From Sinohyriopsis cumingii (Eukaryota > Mollusca > Bivalvia > Unionida > Unionidae), in the NCBI GenBank assembly GCA_028554795.2, contig CM068830.1:110993214-111057213 (forward strand): a stretch of 64,000 bases of DNA. The letters run 5' to 3'. The notes beneath the pieces were generated by a model. The model had not been told where the DNA came from. It was given only the letters and a program-made list of their open reading frames with translations, and did not search any database. The position numbers were made by a program, and so were the translations under genes. Shown here in pieces: positions 8,815 to 18,370 of this stretch. The number at the start of each line of letters is the position of its first letter. Within the stretch, counting starts at the first letter, position 1.

Positions 8815-9685
8815 ATGTCGCTGAACCCCGAAGGGTCTCAATTACTTCAGCGGATCGCGGAGAATACCACTCCGGTACAAACAAATATGATATCGATAAC
8901 ATCAACGAAACCCGAATTCAGTGTGAACTTCCCATCACCGTTTCCAGTGAAGGAAATAGCGCTGGCAAAATTGCGAGTATATCACAGTTGGCCTAATATC
9001 CGAGCGGACGCATTTAACGGACAACAACCTAATAACTCGCTGGTTTTTGCATGGACGAATAAACCCGATGGGACCCCAGACTGGAAGGAGGTTACAATAC
9101 CAACTGGGTCATACCAAATAGAACAAATCAATAAGGAATTTCAACGCAGGATAAAATCGATCACAGGAAAAGAATCAAAAATCGCTATTACGGTTCATGA
9201 ACCGACGTTATCGTCGACGATTGAAATAAGCACACCGGGGACCGGGGTATATGGTTGATATCTATAACAGTTCAATAAGAACCATACTAGGATGGCCTAA
9301 GAATCCACCTCATGAAATCCCCGCGGACACCCCCCCATCAACTATCCTCAGACACGATAACGGAGATGGTGGTAGGCATATTGCTCCATACAACGTAAAT
9401 ATTGCATCGGTGATAGCGATTAATCTAGTGTGTGATGTTATCGAAGGGAGTTACCAGGTGGATACCAAGCAATCAAATCAAGCTCAACAGGGGTATATCC
9501 TTTATTCGTTTTCACCAACAGCCCCTCCGGGATTTTTGATCATTGAGAGTCCGATTAATCCGGTCTATATGCGATGCCATGATCGGTTTTTAACGAGAAT
9601 TAATTTCAGACTTACCGATCAGTCAAATAACCTAATTGATCTGCAAGAGGAGGAGTTAGTGATCACTCTGTTTGTAAGATCATAG
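8815..9685 (+). pseudogene. Penton-like minor capsid protein, split over two frames
   Basis: Two overlapping plus-strand frames cover what is one protein in related elements. 8815-9258 (147 residues) begins MSLNPEGSQLLQRIAEN and has a beta-rich first half. 9251-9685 (144 residues) ends with RINFRLTDQSNNLIDLQEEE followed by a last strand (LVITLFVRS). That ending is typical of Polinton penton-type single-jelly-roll proteins and matches the layout of the 294-residue counterpart at 29.3-30.2 kb. The frames meet at atggttga (9251-9258), just after a G-rich run at 9236-9245, so a one-base indel is likely. Translation of two proteins by an overlapping restart cannot be excluded. Confidence 0.65.
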
Positions 9686-9922
9686 CAGCAGAGGGGGCGA
9701 TGACATCGACGCGGTCGTCGATGTGCTTACCGGACGCTGACGACGCTGGGGATCGGCGCGCAGAAGGTGTTAATTAAACCAAATGACGTTTGGACGATCC
9801 CCCAACGACGACGTCGTTTTTTTTTTACCAGGCGCTGACGACACTAGATCGTTGAGTGCAGAAAGTATTAATTAAGCAAAATAACGATTGGACAAAATGT
9901 CCGATTCGCCCCCTCTGCTGCT
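9684..9922. repeat. Inverted-repeat-bounded terminal module of element A
   Basis: A perfect 16-nt inverted repeat, agcagcagagggggcg at 9684-9699 and its complement at 9907-9922, begins at the penton stop codon and encloses 207 bp. Inside are a 9-bp-stem hairpin near 9703-9724 (acatcgacg/cgtcgatgt) and two diverged direct copies of about 70 bp (about 9730-9800 and 9833-9902) containing cgctgacgac, gcagaa and ttaattaa. The ends read AG...CT as in Polinton termini. I see no 6-bp target duplication around 9684/9922, which fits 9922 being the outer end of the element rather than this being a small separate insertion. Confidence 0.5.
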
Positions 9923-10099
9923 CAATATTTATAGGGACAATGAAAATCTCAGTCAAAAAGGTCTTGGGTGTGTATAGGGACAATGGTACTTACCACTAAT
10001 ATAGGACGATAGGAATGGAACAGGTGAGGTGATGTCACGGTACTGGTCATTAGTATCAGTGTGCACTAGGCGTTCTGTAAAGTGATATATCCTGCTCCG

Positions 10100-10520
10100 C
10101 CAATCATTCTACCCAGTTACATGTCCCGCCGGGCCAATCATTGTTCTATTGGAATAGTTTATGAACCAGCTGAACTTACCCGCCTCCCGCTACCCGCTGA
10201 ACGAGTTGAACTTGCACGTTACCGGCTACCCGCTGTACTAGCTGAACTTATCCGCCACCCGCTAGATGCTAAACTAGCTGATCTTAACCGACTCTCGCTA
10301 CCCGCCAACCGTTGAACTAGCTGAATTTACCCGCCACCCGCTACCCGCTGAACGAGCTGAACTTAACCTTCCCACGCTACCCGCCACGCGCTACCCACTG
10401 AACTAGATGAACTTAACCGACAACCATTACCCGCTAGACTAGCTGAACTTAAATGCCATCCGCTACCCGCTGAAATAGCTGAACTTACCCGCTATCCCGT
10501 CACTATTTGCTGATTGGTCC
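10100..10520. repeat. Minisatellite in left inverted repeat of element B
   Basis: Degenerate tandem units of about 40 bp built from cccgctacccgctgaa and ctagctgaacttaccc. The same units occur in reverse orientation at 18,370-18,790, so the array belongs to the terminal inverted repeat. Confidence 0.8.
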
Positions 10521-10790
10521 GATTGAGGTCAGTTCCTTGCCATATTGTTGCCAATGTCTAGTACCATAACGTCACCTCACCTATTTCATTTCCCTTGTCG
10601 CTATGTCACCGTGAAAGTCTATAACGCTTGGAGGGGCGGGACTGACTGGATATATACATAGACATATAAAATATGTACAACACCAAATGAATAAAATCGA
10701 CTAAAAGAATGTTTAGGCAAGAAAGCCAATTTTTTCGAGGCATCTGAGTGGTCCTTAAAAATGGCCTTTGATTTTCTTCTATTCTTATAC
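10500..10790. repeat. Left inverted-repeat arm of element B (unique part)
   Basis: Reverse-complement matches to 18,070-18,370, with shared blocks such as gcaaatagtgacggg, ttggcaacaat, gaaatgaaatagg and gggcgggactg. The inner end holds a decayed histone-type stem-loop (10,750-10,766), opposite the copy at 18,095-18,113. The block tagcgacaagggaaat also resembles the TIR repeat of the large Polinton. Confidence 0.75.
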
Positions 10791-10829
10791 AAACACCAAT
10801 ATATACTATATACACATCGGAAGAGGAGA

Positions 10830-11090
10830 ATGAATAAAACACAAATATACATACTATCCACACAAACGTACGCTAACGCATGCAAATACACATTATACTA
10901 TCCACACACACACTCTATTATCCATACAAACGTACGCGCACTCGCACAACAACACTCTCTACTATACACACACACAAACTCGAACACATACAGACCCAGA
11001 ATATACTATCAAAAACCACAATATCTACTATCCACACGGAAGAGGAGAAGAAAACACAATATCTACTATCCATACAAACGGTTTGTGTAA
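10830..11090. repeat. Subterminal actatccacacaaacgtacg repeat, left
   Basis: Irregular tandem copies of a unit like actatccacacaaacgtacgc, rich in CA. Inverted copies fill 17,310-18,070, and single copies occur near 24.8 and 25.66 kb in the large Polinton. The sequence looks non-coding; the frames that stay open through it are low-complexity products of the repeat. Confidence 0.75.
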
Positions 11091-11362
11091 AGGGCTTTCT
11101 CTTGTAACCATCGCAACACTTGAGGTAAAAGGAGACTTTTCAGACGGGTTTTAGCAGCACGATACAATTTCGCACCTCCTCCGTAACCTGCAGGATGGGC
11201 TGGATCGTAATAAATGCTAGCTAACACCTTCTCTTCACTGATGCTACTTTGGATGGGGCGAAATGGTGGTTTGGAAACGGTTTTTCGTGTCCGATGAACC
11301 ACGGGAGTATTAGTCGAGGTCAGTATCGGTAATGGGATGGTTTTGGTCTTTTCTCTTTTCAT
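11090..11362 (-). pseudogene. Integrase N-terminal remnant (element B)
   Basis: The reading frame contains EKVLASIYYDPAHPAGYGG and KLYRAAKTRLKSL, nearly identical to residues 15-60 of the integrase at 30.7-31.8 kb. Everything after the N-terminal zinc-binding-like region, including the DDE core, is missing; the sequence instead runs into the subterminal repeat. An in-frame upstream extension resembles the end of the neighbouring polar gene, which shows gene fusion by deletion. Confidence 0.8.
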
Positions 11363-11379
11363 TTCTGGTTTTCCTTCTT

Positions 11380-11900
11380 ACTTTTTGACTTCTGTCGAAG
11401 GAGGAGTGGACATAATGTTTTTAATCCCAGCTTTCAATTAGTCTTGTTAGTGAGTGGGGAAAGGGGTCAACAGGGACGCTGAAATCTTACTAGGAATGGG
11501 AGCTGCTCGCTGTGTTTGAAAGACTTCTTCTTCCTCAGGCATTCGTAGCACTGCGTCTGTCTTGACCACTGGTGGTGGTGGTGGTGGTGAAGGACGTTTC
11601 ATCAGAACCATACAATATTTCAGAGTCGGTAGAGCTGTTTCGTCTACAGCTTTCTGGTGAAAGAATTGCAGTCAGTGGAACAGCTGATCATACCTTTTCG
11701 ATTTTTCTGTTTCGGACGGATTTTTGAGAGTCATCAACATTGCGATTGGTGCTGTAACTGGGACATATCGGTCAAACAAGGATTGGAAGGTAAATGCCGG
11801 GTTCGTTGTTCTTGCCACCGATGATATTCAATCCATTGTTTGTAAGACACAAAAGCCAGTTTTCGTCCTTCCATTCGATTCCAATGGTCACGTCTAAGAT
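11380..11900 (-). pseudogene. Remnant of the polar gene preceding integrase (element B)
   Basis: Nucleotide similarity to 31,850-32,430 is visible in blocks such as the stretch reading agagctgtttcgtct and ctttctggtgaaag. The proline-coding (ggt)n region is expanded here. Frames are interrupted and no protein is expected. Confidence 0.6.
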
Positions 11901-11903
11901 CTT

Positions 11904-12400
11904 TTAACTCCAGAGGTCCCTTTTGTTTTCTTGGTCCTGTTTTATATGTCTCCCATGAGTCCTCCCTGCACTGTTCCCGATATTCCTTTCTGCAAGGGTC
12001 CTAACAACATGAGTACAATTCCTTCGCGTTGCACCAACATCTTTTTCTTTTGACGAATGGGTATTTTCTTTTGAACCATTTGAAAAATAACGTGTTGATG
12101 CTTGGCTAAGCATTTTTTTCTGATGTGGAGACAAAGGTATCGTGCCTTTCAAGAAATTCAAACATTCGCATACGGTATCGACGACGTCTTTGGAGGCTGT
12201 TTGAATGAGTTGTTTTTGCATGAGCTTTGGACAGGACATGCAACATATCCCAATATTTGGCTTAACTGGGAGGCAGCCGTTTCATTTTCTTTCCTGTTTT
12301 GGCCTGAGGGTGGTGTGGAGTTATTTGAGGGGACATATCTGGGCGTTGATGATCACTGGAATGAATGCGTCGCCTTTTATTGTGTTTACGTCGTATCAAC
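11904..12400 (-). pseudogene. Remnant of the VCEC/LKGTIPLS-family gene (element B)
   Basis: A reading frame of 111 residues contains KQLIQTASKDVVDTVCECLN and LKGTIPLSPHQKKMLS, matching the gene at 32,478-32,906. It is frame-shifted before the C-terminal glycine-rich hydrophobic region, whose DNA is still recognisable nearer 11,930. Confidence 0.75.
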
Positions 12401-12419
12401 TTAATGACAGGTATCACGA

Positions 12420-13930
12420 GATGAAGCCGGGTTGGGACTGGATTAGGGAAAACACCAAAGGCTACTGCGTTTATAAGATGTTTATTTATAAACCCAAATT
12501 AAATATTAACAAATCTGACACCATTATAAACAAAAAGATAAGAAAAATTATAAAGTTCCTAACATTGAACTATCAACAACAATTAACTCAACGACAAAAT
12601 ACTCAAACATGAATTTAACAAATAGAATTTCAAACAAACGCGAATTAAGCCCTATCACCGATCAACACAATAAAAGTATACGATTTACACCCCTATATAA
12701 ACAAACTTGAATGTATCGTTCATATAACGATATTGAAATGCAAGTGAATTTTATTGTATCGTTCATATAACGATTTTGAAATGCATGCAAATTTGAATGT
12801 ATCGTTTAAATAACGATTTGAAATGCATCATATTATGAACCTATTCATCGTTCATATAACGATATTGCAATAGGAATGAATTAAATTATGAACCTATCGA
12901 TCGTTCATATAACGATATTGTAATAGGAATGAATGAAAATTTGCTCAGATAGCAATAGTGAAAATAACAACGTCGAATACAGTATATATAACTATCATGG
13001 CGCCCATTTGACGTCCAAAATGTAACACCCGTTCCACTCGCTCTAGTCAGTGGTCAGAGAAACGCCCACGCATGGTCCGCCCCTCTCAGTCTGTTGAAGG
13101 ATCCCTCGAGAGCCCTCACATTCAACACAGACCCGATGGTTCGAAGCCTTTGTCCCTCGCATTGAGAACACTAGTACACTCTTCCGAACCAACGTCACCA
13201 GACACAGCGCATACGTCACACGAAACCACACAGAGTTCTGTGACTCCACATCATACGATGCATAAGGCATGGCAGGCATGTATAAGGCAGCTCTACAGCT
13301 GGCGACTCCACATCAACCAATATACAAGGCATGCCATAAGGCAGCTAAAATTATAACAACTAAACCGTGTAGTACATATGACACGGTTAAGTACTTCTGC
13401 GTTGTTATATGTTGCGTATGCGCGCACATGATTTCGTTACCCATTACATCAATCGTTCAATGCATGCAGCGTATAATTAACTTCAATTTGTCTGTTCAGT
13501 TACAACAAATAGCTAACTCGAACCAGACTATAGTATTTCTAATATGGCGTTGTGTAACCTAGGTATTGACTCTCTGTAGAATTTAGAATAAATTCTAAAA
13601 CATCTAAAGCATGAAACAATTGTGTTATATAAAACGAATAGTAATAAAGAATACTTAAATTTCATTACCTCTACAACTTGAGATTTGCTCCCGTAAAGGA
13701 GTAAGCTTTCTGACAAGACTCGTCGTAATGTAATTTGGTTATTGAAAATTTGCTTTATATGTACACTAGCTGTGACAGATATGCGCAGGTAGGTACTTAG
13801 GTTTTCTCGCTGCATGCAATTCGCACATGCAGCATGGTCTGAGTTTCGCTCAGTATTTTGAAATAACTAGAGCCGAAAAATTATACCACCCTCGGCTGTA
13901 CGCGGCAATGAAACCCGAGTGAATTTTTTC
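12420..13930. other. Foreign AT-rich insert within the basic-gene remnant
   Basis: The basic-protein homology stops near 12,410 (cgtcgtatcaacttaatgac) and resumes near 13,960 (acaggcatcacacg), leaving about 1.5 kb unmatched to the large Polinton. It holds a five-copy palindrome array (12,715-12,916) and otherwise only short frames without recognisable domains. It is probably a later insertion; no clear terminal repeats or target duplication were found beyond a short similarity acaggyatcac at both edges. Confidence 0.5.
12715..12916. repeat. Array of five 17-nt palindromes
   Basis: Five copies of atcgttcatataacgat or a one- to two-base variant occur at 12715-12731, 12758-12774, 12801-12817, 12847-12863 and 12900-12916. 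Each is an inverted repeat (atcgtt/aacgat) around catat, spaced 43-53 bp apart, with partly repeated flanks (gaaatgcat; gaacctat; ataggaatgaat). Confidence 0.9.
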
Positions 13931-14810
13931 AAGATATACATATTTATATAAATCATACACAATTCCGTTACAACAGGCATCACACGCAGTGGACGGGTTC
14001 GCAACGGACTAAATCGCGACAGTTCTACCTTGAACAAATCCAAAATAACCTGTAACATGCCGGATCTCTCTTGGACTTTGATTTTGTAGGCAGGTACTTT
14101 GTGAGAAACTGCTGCTGAAGCTAAATAAGAGGAGGGTGTCACCGCTGAAGAAGTTCTTGGAGACGTGGGTTTCCATTGTTTCATCAACTGAGGAAGAACG
14201 GGTGTCAAATTGGGTTTGGCTGGCATCACTAGCAACGAAGAAGTGGAATAACCTGAGGCTACTGGAGACGCGGTCACCGTATCTGAAGGTGGTGGCCTCT
14301 TGCGGTTAGAAGCTGTTTTATAGGATTCTTTTCTGTGGGCTTTTCTTTTTATTTTTCTGTAGGCTTTTCTGTTTTGTGTTGCTGTGACCTGGTCTTGACA
14401 CCACTGCTCTTTTCTTCTCCTGGGTCTGTTTGTCTTTCTTAGAAGTGGTGTTTTCTTTGGGAGGACTTTGAGGGTATTGGGATCCTATTTTATGAGGAAA
14501 CGAATGATGACACCTCCTAGAGAACCGCTACCTCCATGTTTCAAAATGATTTGCTTTTTATTTTGAGTGTCGATACGAGGATCGGCCAGTTGTGTGAATG
14601 CTACTTTGTTTCTCTCAAACAAAAGCGCTGGGTTTGACGTGGAATGTGAATGATGCCTTGCAGTAAATAACGTGCTGTAACCGTAAACTGAATTCTAAGA
14701 CACGAGAACGTATTTGTGGATTTTTTCGCGGCTAATGCATTGCAAGGCACGAATCAATTTGACAGGAAGATGAGACCGAAGGGACGTCATGTTGACACTG
14801 TGTGAGACAG
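13930..14810 (-). pseudogene. Remnant of the basic Polinton protein (element B)
   Basis: The frame at 13,867-14,277 contains HKVPAYKIKVQERSGMLQ, LDLFKVELSRFSPLRTRP and RVMPV, matching the C-terminus of the protein at 32,967-33,896. DNA similarity continues to about 14,800 with frameshifts, including the aggtttcaaaatgatttg-like segment. It is non-functional. Confidence 0.75.
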
Positions 14811-14845
14811 ACCCAAAGTGCCCGAGATTTTTATATACATTTTTT

Positions 14846-15600
14846 TTATATTGTTGTTGTTGCTAAGTCGAATAATGGGCCGGGTACACGACAGGCCCTC
14901 CGTCTTGGCACCAATGGTGAAACAGATGGGTAAGAAATCGCAAATAAGCGTGGGTAGTGGGTTTTGAATCCACGAATAAATAGGCGTGTGGTATTGTCGT
15001 AAGCATGTGTGAGATAAGGCGTTCCTAACTGTTTGGCTAAGACTTGCACTTACAATTTATCTCTGGAGCTTTTAAACAATACCACGTACTGAGCATTGAT
15101 ACTGATGGTGCGATGGCCTTTACTTCGTTGAAACAAATTTTGAGTAATGTAAATAACACTGGCATTACGATGATGCCCTTTGCGCGTAAACTACACTTTA
15201 TTTTTTTTTCTTCTTCTACTTCTCCTAAAATGTCGTCGAAGATGACCATATCAGTTTGAGTGGGGTCAGACGTGATCCCATCGTCTTCGCTAGGAACGCC
15301 TTCGACAAACACGATGGAATCTTCTTTTTCTCTTTCTCTCAAGAGACTGTACGCCGATTGCCACTCTTTGTAACACCACAACACAACAGGTGGACGATCA
15401 GTCAGATGATGCTTATGTTTAATCAAACGTTTAACAAATTCGCTTTGGCCTGTACCGCTGTACCGCTAGGTCCGGCAATTAACATGCTAAAAGGATGGTG
15501 AAGATATAAAGCTTTCCAACTGGCACGATCTAATTGTTCGTCGATGACTTTAAAAGTGGAGAAAGAGGGAGCATAGACAGTAGAGATAGACATAGTGTAG
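14846..15600 (-). pseudogene. Packaging ATPase remnant (element B)
   Basis: Homologous to the ATPase at 33,949-34,683 but split into at least three frames. Recognisable parts are LDRASWKALYLHHPFSMLIA, VVLWCYKEWQSAYSLLRE and VQVLAKQLGTP. The Walker A loop is broken by a short duplication (tgtaccgc twice near 15,450), and the Walker B region shows VIFDDI. Frameshifts also fall near 15,040-15,240. Confidence 0.8.
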
Positions 15601-15634
15601 GGAATGTCAAGCAAAACAGACAAGACAAGAGTTT

Positions 15635-16130
15635 TTATAATTTTTTCAGGTCACGTTTAGTGCAAGTTAAAATAGAACAACACGACAGACAAAAATAAAT
15701 CAAAGCCACATGCTTATGTACAGCGATAAAATACACAACAAAACGATCAAAGTGGAATATAAACAAGTCTTTGTACAACATGTTTTTGCTAACAAAGGTG
15801 TCATAGGGACAGTGTGTAATGTTCTTACAGTCTCTACATTGAGTATAGTCACACATGTATCCTCCCGGAATGACCTTTTGGGAATGTCCATGACAGTCCT
15901 GTCTGGAGGAGTGATTTTCCTCGGTGACGGGTTCTTCTTCTTCTGGCACAGTCACTAACACAGGTTTAAAAGTTACTTTTTCACTGGACGTTTGAATTGA
16001 AGATCACAACTCTTGGGCATAATATACCACTTTTTTGGTCCATGACTCGAAACCACAACTTTTCTAGTCACGTATATCTGTCCAGTGAGGGTGTAAGTCA
16101 CAAGCTACACAAACATCGTCATACACATCT
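15635..16130 (-). pseudogene. Remnant of the small C-tail membrane protein (element B)
   Basis: Related to 34,767-35,160: VLVTVPEEEEPVTEE, FREDTCVTI and a hydrophobic C-terminus (LIVLLCILSLYISMWL) are present in two frames. The N-terminal part lies frame-shifted at about 15,960-16,120. Confidence 0.65.
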
Positions 16131-16229
16131 TCAAAGAGGTAGAGAATTATCCAGATGAAAACGCAAGACTTTTAAGATGAGTCTCTCGTGGACATTTAAA
16201 GGGACCACATTCATGCTTTATTTTGTGGC

Positions 16230-16905
16230 AAGTACTGTTCGTAAAGAGTCCACAAGGATCGACTGGTAAACGAAATCCCAGAAAGCAAGTCACTAAGACA
16301 CACCACACGTCGATCCCAAAATAATAGGCACAGTTCTTGTAATGAATAGTTGGTAATCCTCCACAGTTTGAATATTCTCATTGATTTCCTTCAATGGAAT
16401 CTGCTGTACCTTCTCTTACAAAGGTCATGACATGGTAGCCTGTTTTTTATACCTCTTTTTTGTCGGAGGCAATAAGTTTACTTTCTGCACTGAGATGATC
16501 GTACTCCAGTGGCAAATCTAAATGGTTTAGTCGCTAACATGCACTTCACAACACACCGTTCAGACGTTTCTTCTTGAACTAAGTTTACGTTGTGTTAATG
16601 ATTTTGGTAATCCTCTAACTCTTCCTCTGGGATTCGTTGCAGTAATTATACCTTGCAGTACATACAATCAGTAACAAACCAGTCATTCTCGCCCACGAGT
16701 AGTTAATCAATGTCTGACCACAGGAACACTTTAATCTGAATCAGTCCTCTTATAGCATTCAGTTACCAGTGGTTTAGACATCGGTGACGTAACGGATGCA
16801 ATTGCTCTTTGCGTTTCACTTTTATTTTGACTAGCTCTCGGTAAATGTGTTCTCTCAACTCCACAGGCAAAGTACGAATGTTCTTTTGCAAAGTATCCAT
16901 TCATT
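16230..16905 (-). pseudogene. F-box-like family gene remnant (element B)
   Basis: DNA and broken frames match the 35,245-35,923 gene, including the segment downstream of that gene's in-frame stop (conserved around 16,250-16,400). The N-terminal signature (LPVELREHIYRELVKI-like) lies near 16,820-16,900. It is disrupted by several stops. Confidence 0.6.
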
Positions 16906-17051
16906 GTACTCCAAAAATCAGAAATCGCAAGATCGTGGCTAATATAATCGATTTTATTTGTGACTAAAGCAGTGTCCTCCCAAAATCAGTTCTCATTTAC
17001 TTTGGAGAAGAGGATAGTTTAAAAATGGAGAAATGATTTTAAGTTTGCATT

Positions 17052-17330
17052 TCAATTGTATTTTGACCAATTTTTGTTAATGCGTTCTCTCAACGCCACA
17101 GGCAAACCATAAATGTTCTCTTGTAAAGTTTTAATCCAGAGATTACTGAGGTTGTCCCACTCAAGGTAGGTAGTGACAATGACAAGACCGTCGAGTACTT
17201 TCCAGGTAAGCGGAATATTTCTGCTCCCACTCATGAAGTGACACACCGCAACTGAAGCCCGTGGCTTTATCCCCTTAGCCCATGTAGAAAAATCAGTTTT
17301 GTGTGAGTGCGAGTAAGTTTTTGTGGATAG
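17052..17330 (-). pseudogene. Second F-box-like start fused to BIR remnant (element B)
   Basis: A frame contains TLQENIYGLPVALRERI (start of another F-box-like copy, near 17,060-17,130). Just upstream on the minus strand (17,190-17,290) is DNA matching the end of the BIR gene at 36.65-36.8 kb. Here the Cys-Gly of the BIR signature and the following Trp-Glu are in one frame, unlike in the large Polinton, which makes this copy useful for judging the frameshift there. The 5' part of the gene has been replaced by the subterminal repeat. Confidence 0.65.
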
Positions 17331-18070
17331 TAGATTTTGGGGTTTGTATGTGTTCGCGTACGTTTGTGTGGATATTAGATATTGTGTTTTTTTCTCCTTC
17401 CCGTATGTGGATAGCATATATTGGGTATTTTGTAGTACATTTTTGGTTCGTATGCTTGCACGTACGGTTGTATGGATAGTAGAGTGTGTGTTTGTGTGGA
17501 TATCAGAGTGTGTTTGTGTGGATAGTAGAGTTTGTGTTTGTATGCGTTCGCGTACGTTTGTGTAAATAGTATATTTGTGGTTTGTTTTTTCTCCTCTTTC
17601 GGTGTGTGAAGAGTACATATTGGGGGTTTTGATAGTATATTTGGGGTTTGTATGCATGATCGTATGTTTGTGACTATAGTAGAGTGTATGTTTGTGTGTT
17701 TGTATGCATATGCGTACGTTTGTGTGGTAAGTATTGTGTGTGTTTTGTGTGGATAGTAGAGTGTGTTTGTATGCGTTCGCTTATGTTTGTGTGGATAATA
17801 TATTTGTGGTTTGTTTTTTCTCCACTTCCGGTGTTGGGATAATATATATTGAGGTTTTGATAATATATTTTGGGTCTGCTTGCGTGCGTGTTTGTTTGTG
17901 TGGATAGAAGAGTTCGATTTTGTGTGTTTGTATGCATGCGCGTACGTTTGTCGGGATAGTAGAGAGTGTATATGTGTGAAAAGAGTGTGTGTTTGTGTAC
18001 GCTTGTGTGGATATTATATTTGTGGTTTGTTTCTTCACCAGAGTGTGTTAATATTAGATATTGGGATTTG
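17310..18070. repeat. Subterminal repeat, right (inverse of 10,830-11,090)
   Basis: About 760 bp of units like gtacgtttgtgtggatagtagagtgtgt, with frequent tttgtatgcgttcgc, in inverted orientation to the left copy and much expanded. No gene; open frames are by-products of the repeat. Confidence 0.75.
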
Positions 18071-18370
18071 TATAACAATATAAGAAACCCAAAAGGCCCT
18101 TTTTTTTAGGACCACTCATATGCCTCGACAAATTTGCTTTCTTGTTTAAAAATTGGTTTCGTAGATTTTATAGATTAGGTGTTGTATATGTTTTATATGT
18201 ATATGTCTATATCCCGCCAGTCCCGCCCTGCCAAGCGTTATAGCCTTTCACAGTGATATAGCGACCAGGGAAATGAAATAGGCAAGATAGCGTCACGGTA
18301 CTAGAAATTGGCAACAATAAGACAAGGAGCTGATCTCAGTCGGACCAGACAGCAAATAGTGACGGGGGTA
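18070..18370. repeat. Right inverted-repeat arm of element B (unique part)
   Basis: Inverse of 10,500-10,790, as seen in gcaaatagtgacgggg, attggcaacaat and gaaatgaaatagg. A decayed histone-type stem-loop, ggccct-t7-aggacc with cactca after it, lies at 18,095-18,113. Confidence 0.75.

Larger units (their letters stand above)
1..9922. mobile_element. Polinton-like (adintovirus-like) element A, right part
   Basis: This is the right-hand part of an integrated double-stranded DNA virus or transposon of the Polinton/Maverick type; the left part lies outside the window. Support is the joint presence of a family B DNA polymerase (minus strand), an adenain-like protease, a capsid protein of double-jelly-roll type, a penton-like protein and a pX-like minor protein, packed with almost no spacers. 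Gene order and sequences differ from the Polinton at 23.7-43.6 kb, so it is a separate lineage and not a duplicate. No integrase or packaging ATPase is seen here; they would have to lie to the left. The right end is placed at 9922, where a perfect 16-nt inverted repeat ends, and this placement is an inference. Confidence 0.8.

Noticed and set aside
9684-9922. CRISPR-like or tRNA structure
   Set aside because: The repeats are two diverged direct copies and one inverted pair; no regular spacers and no cloverleaf.
10606-11107. Several short frames at the left end of element B
   Set aside because: They are translations of CA-rich subterminal repeats without start context or conserved motifs.
13043-13562. 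Frames in the foreign insert of element B
   Set aside because: Short, overlapping on both strands, no recognisable motif and no promoter or poly(A) context.
17674-18083. Frames of up to 134 residues in the right subterminal region
   Set aside because: Translations of the gtacgtttgtgtggatagta repeat; no support as genes.
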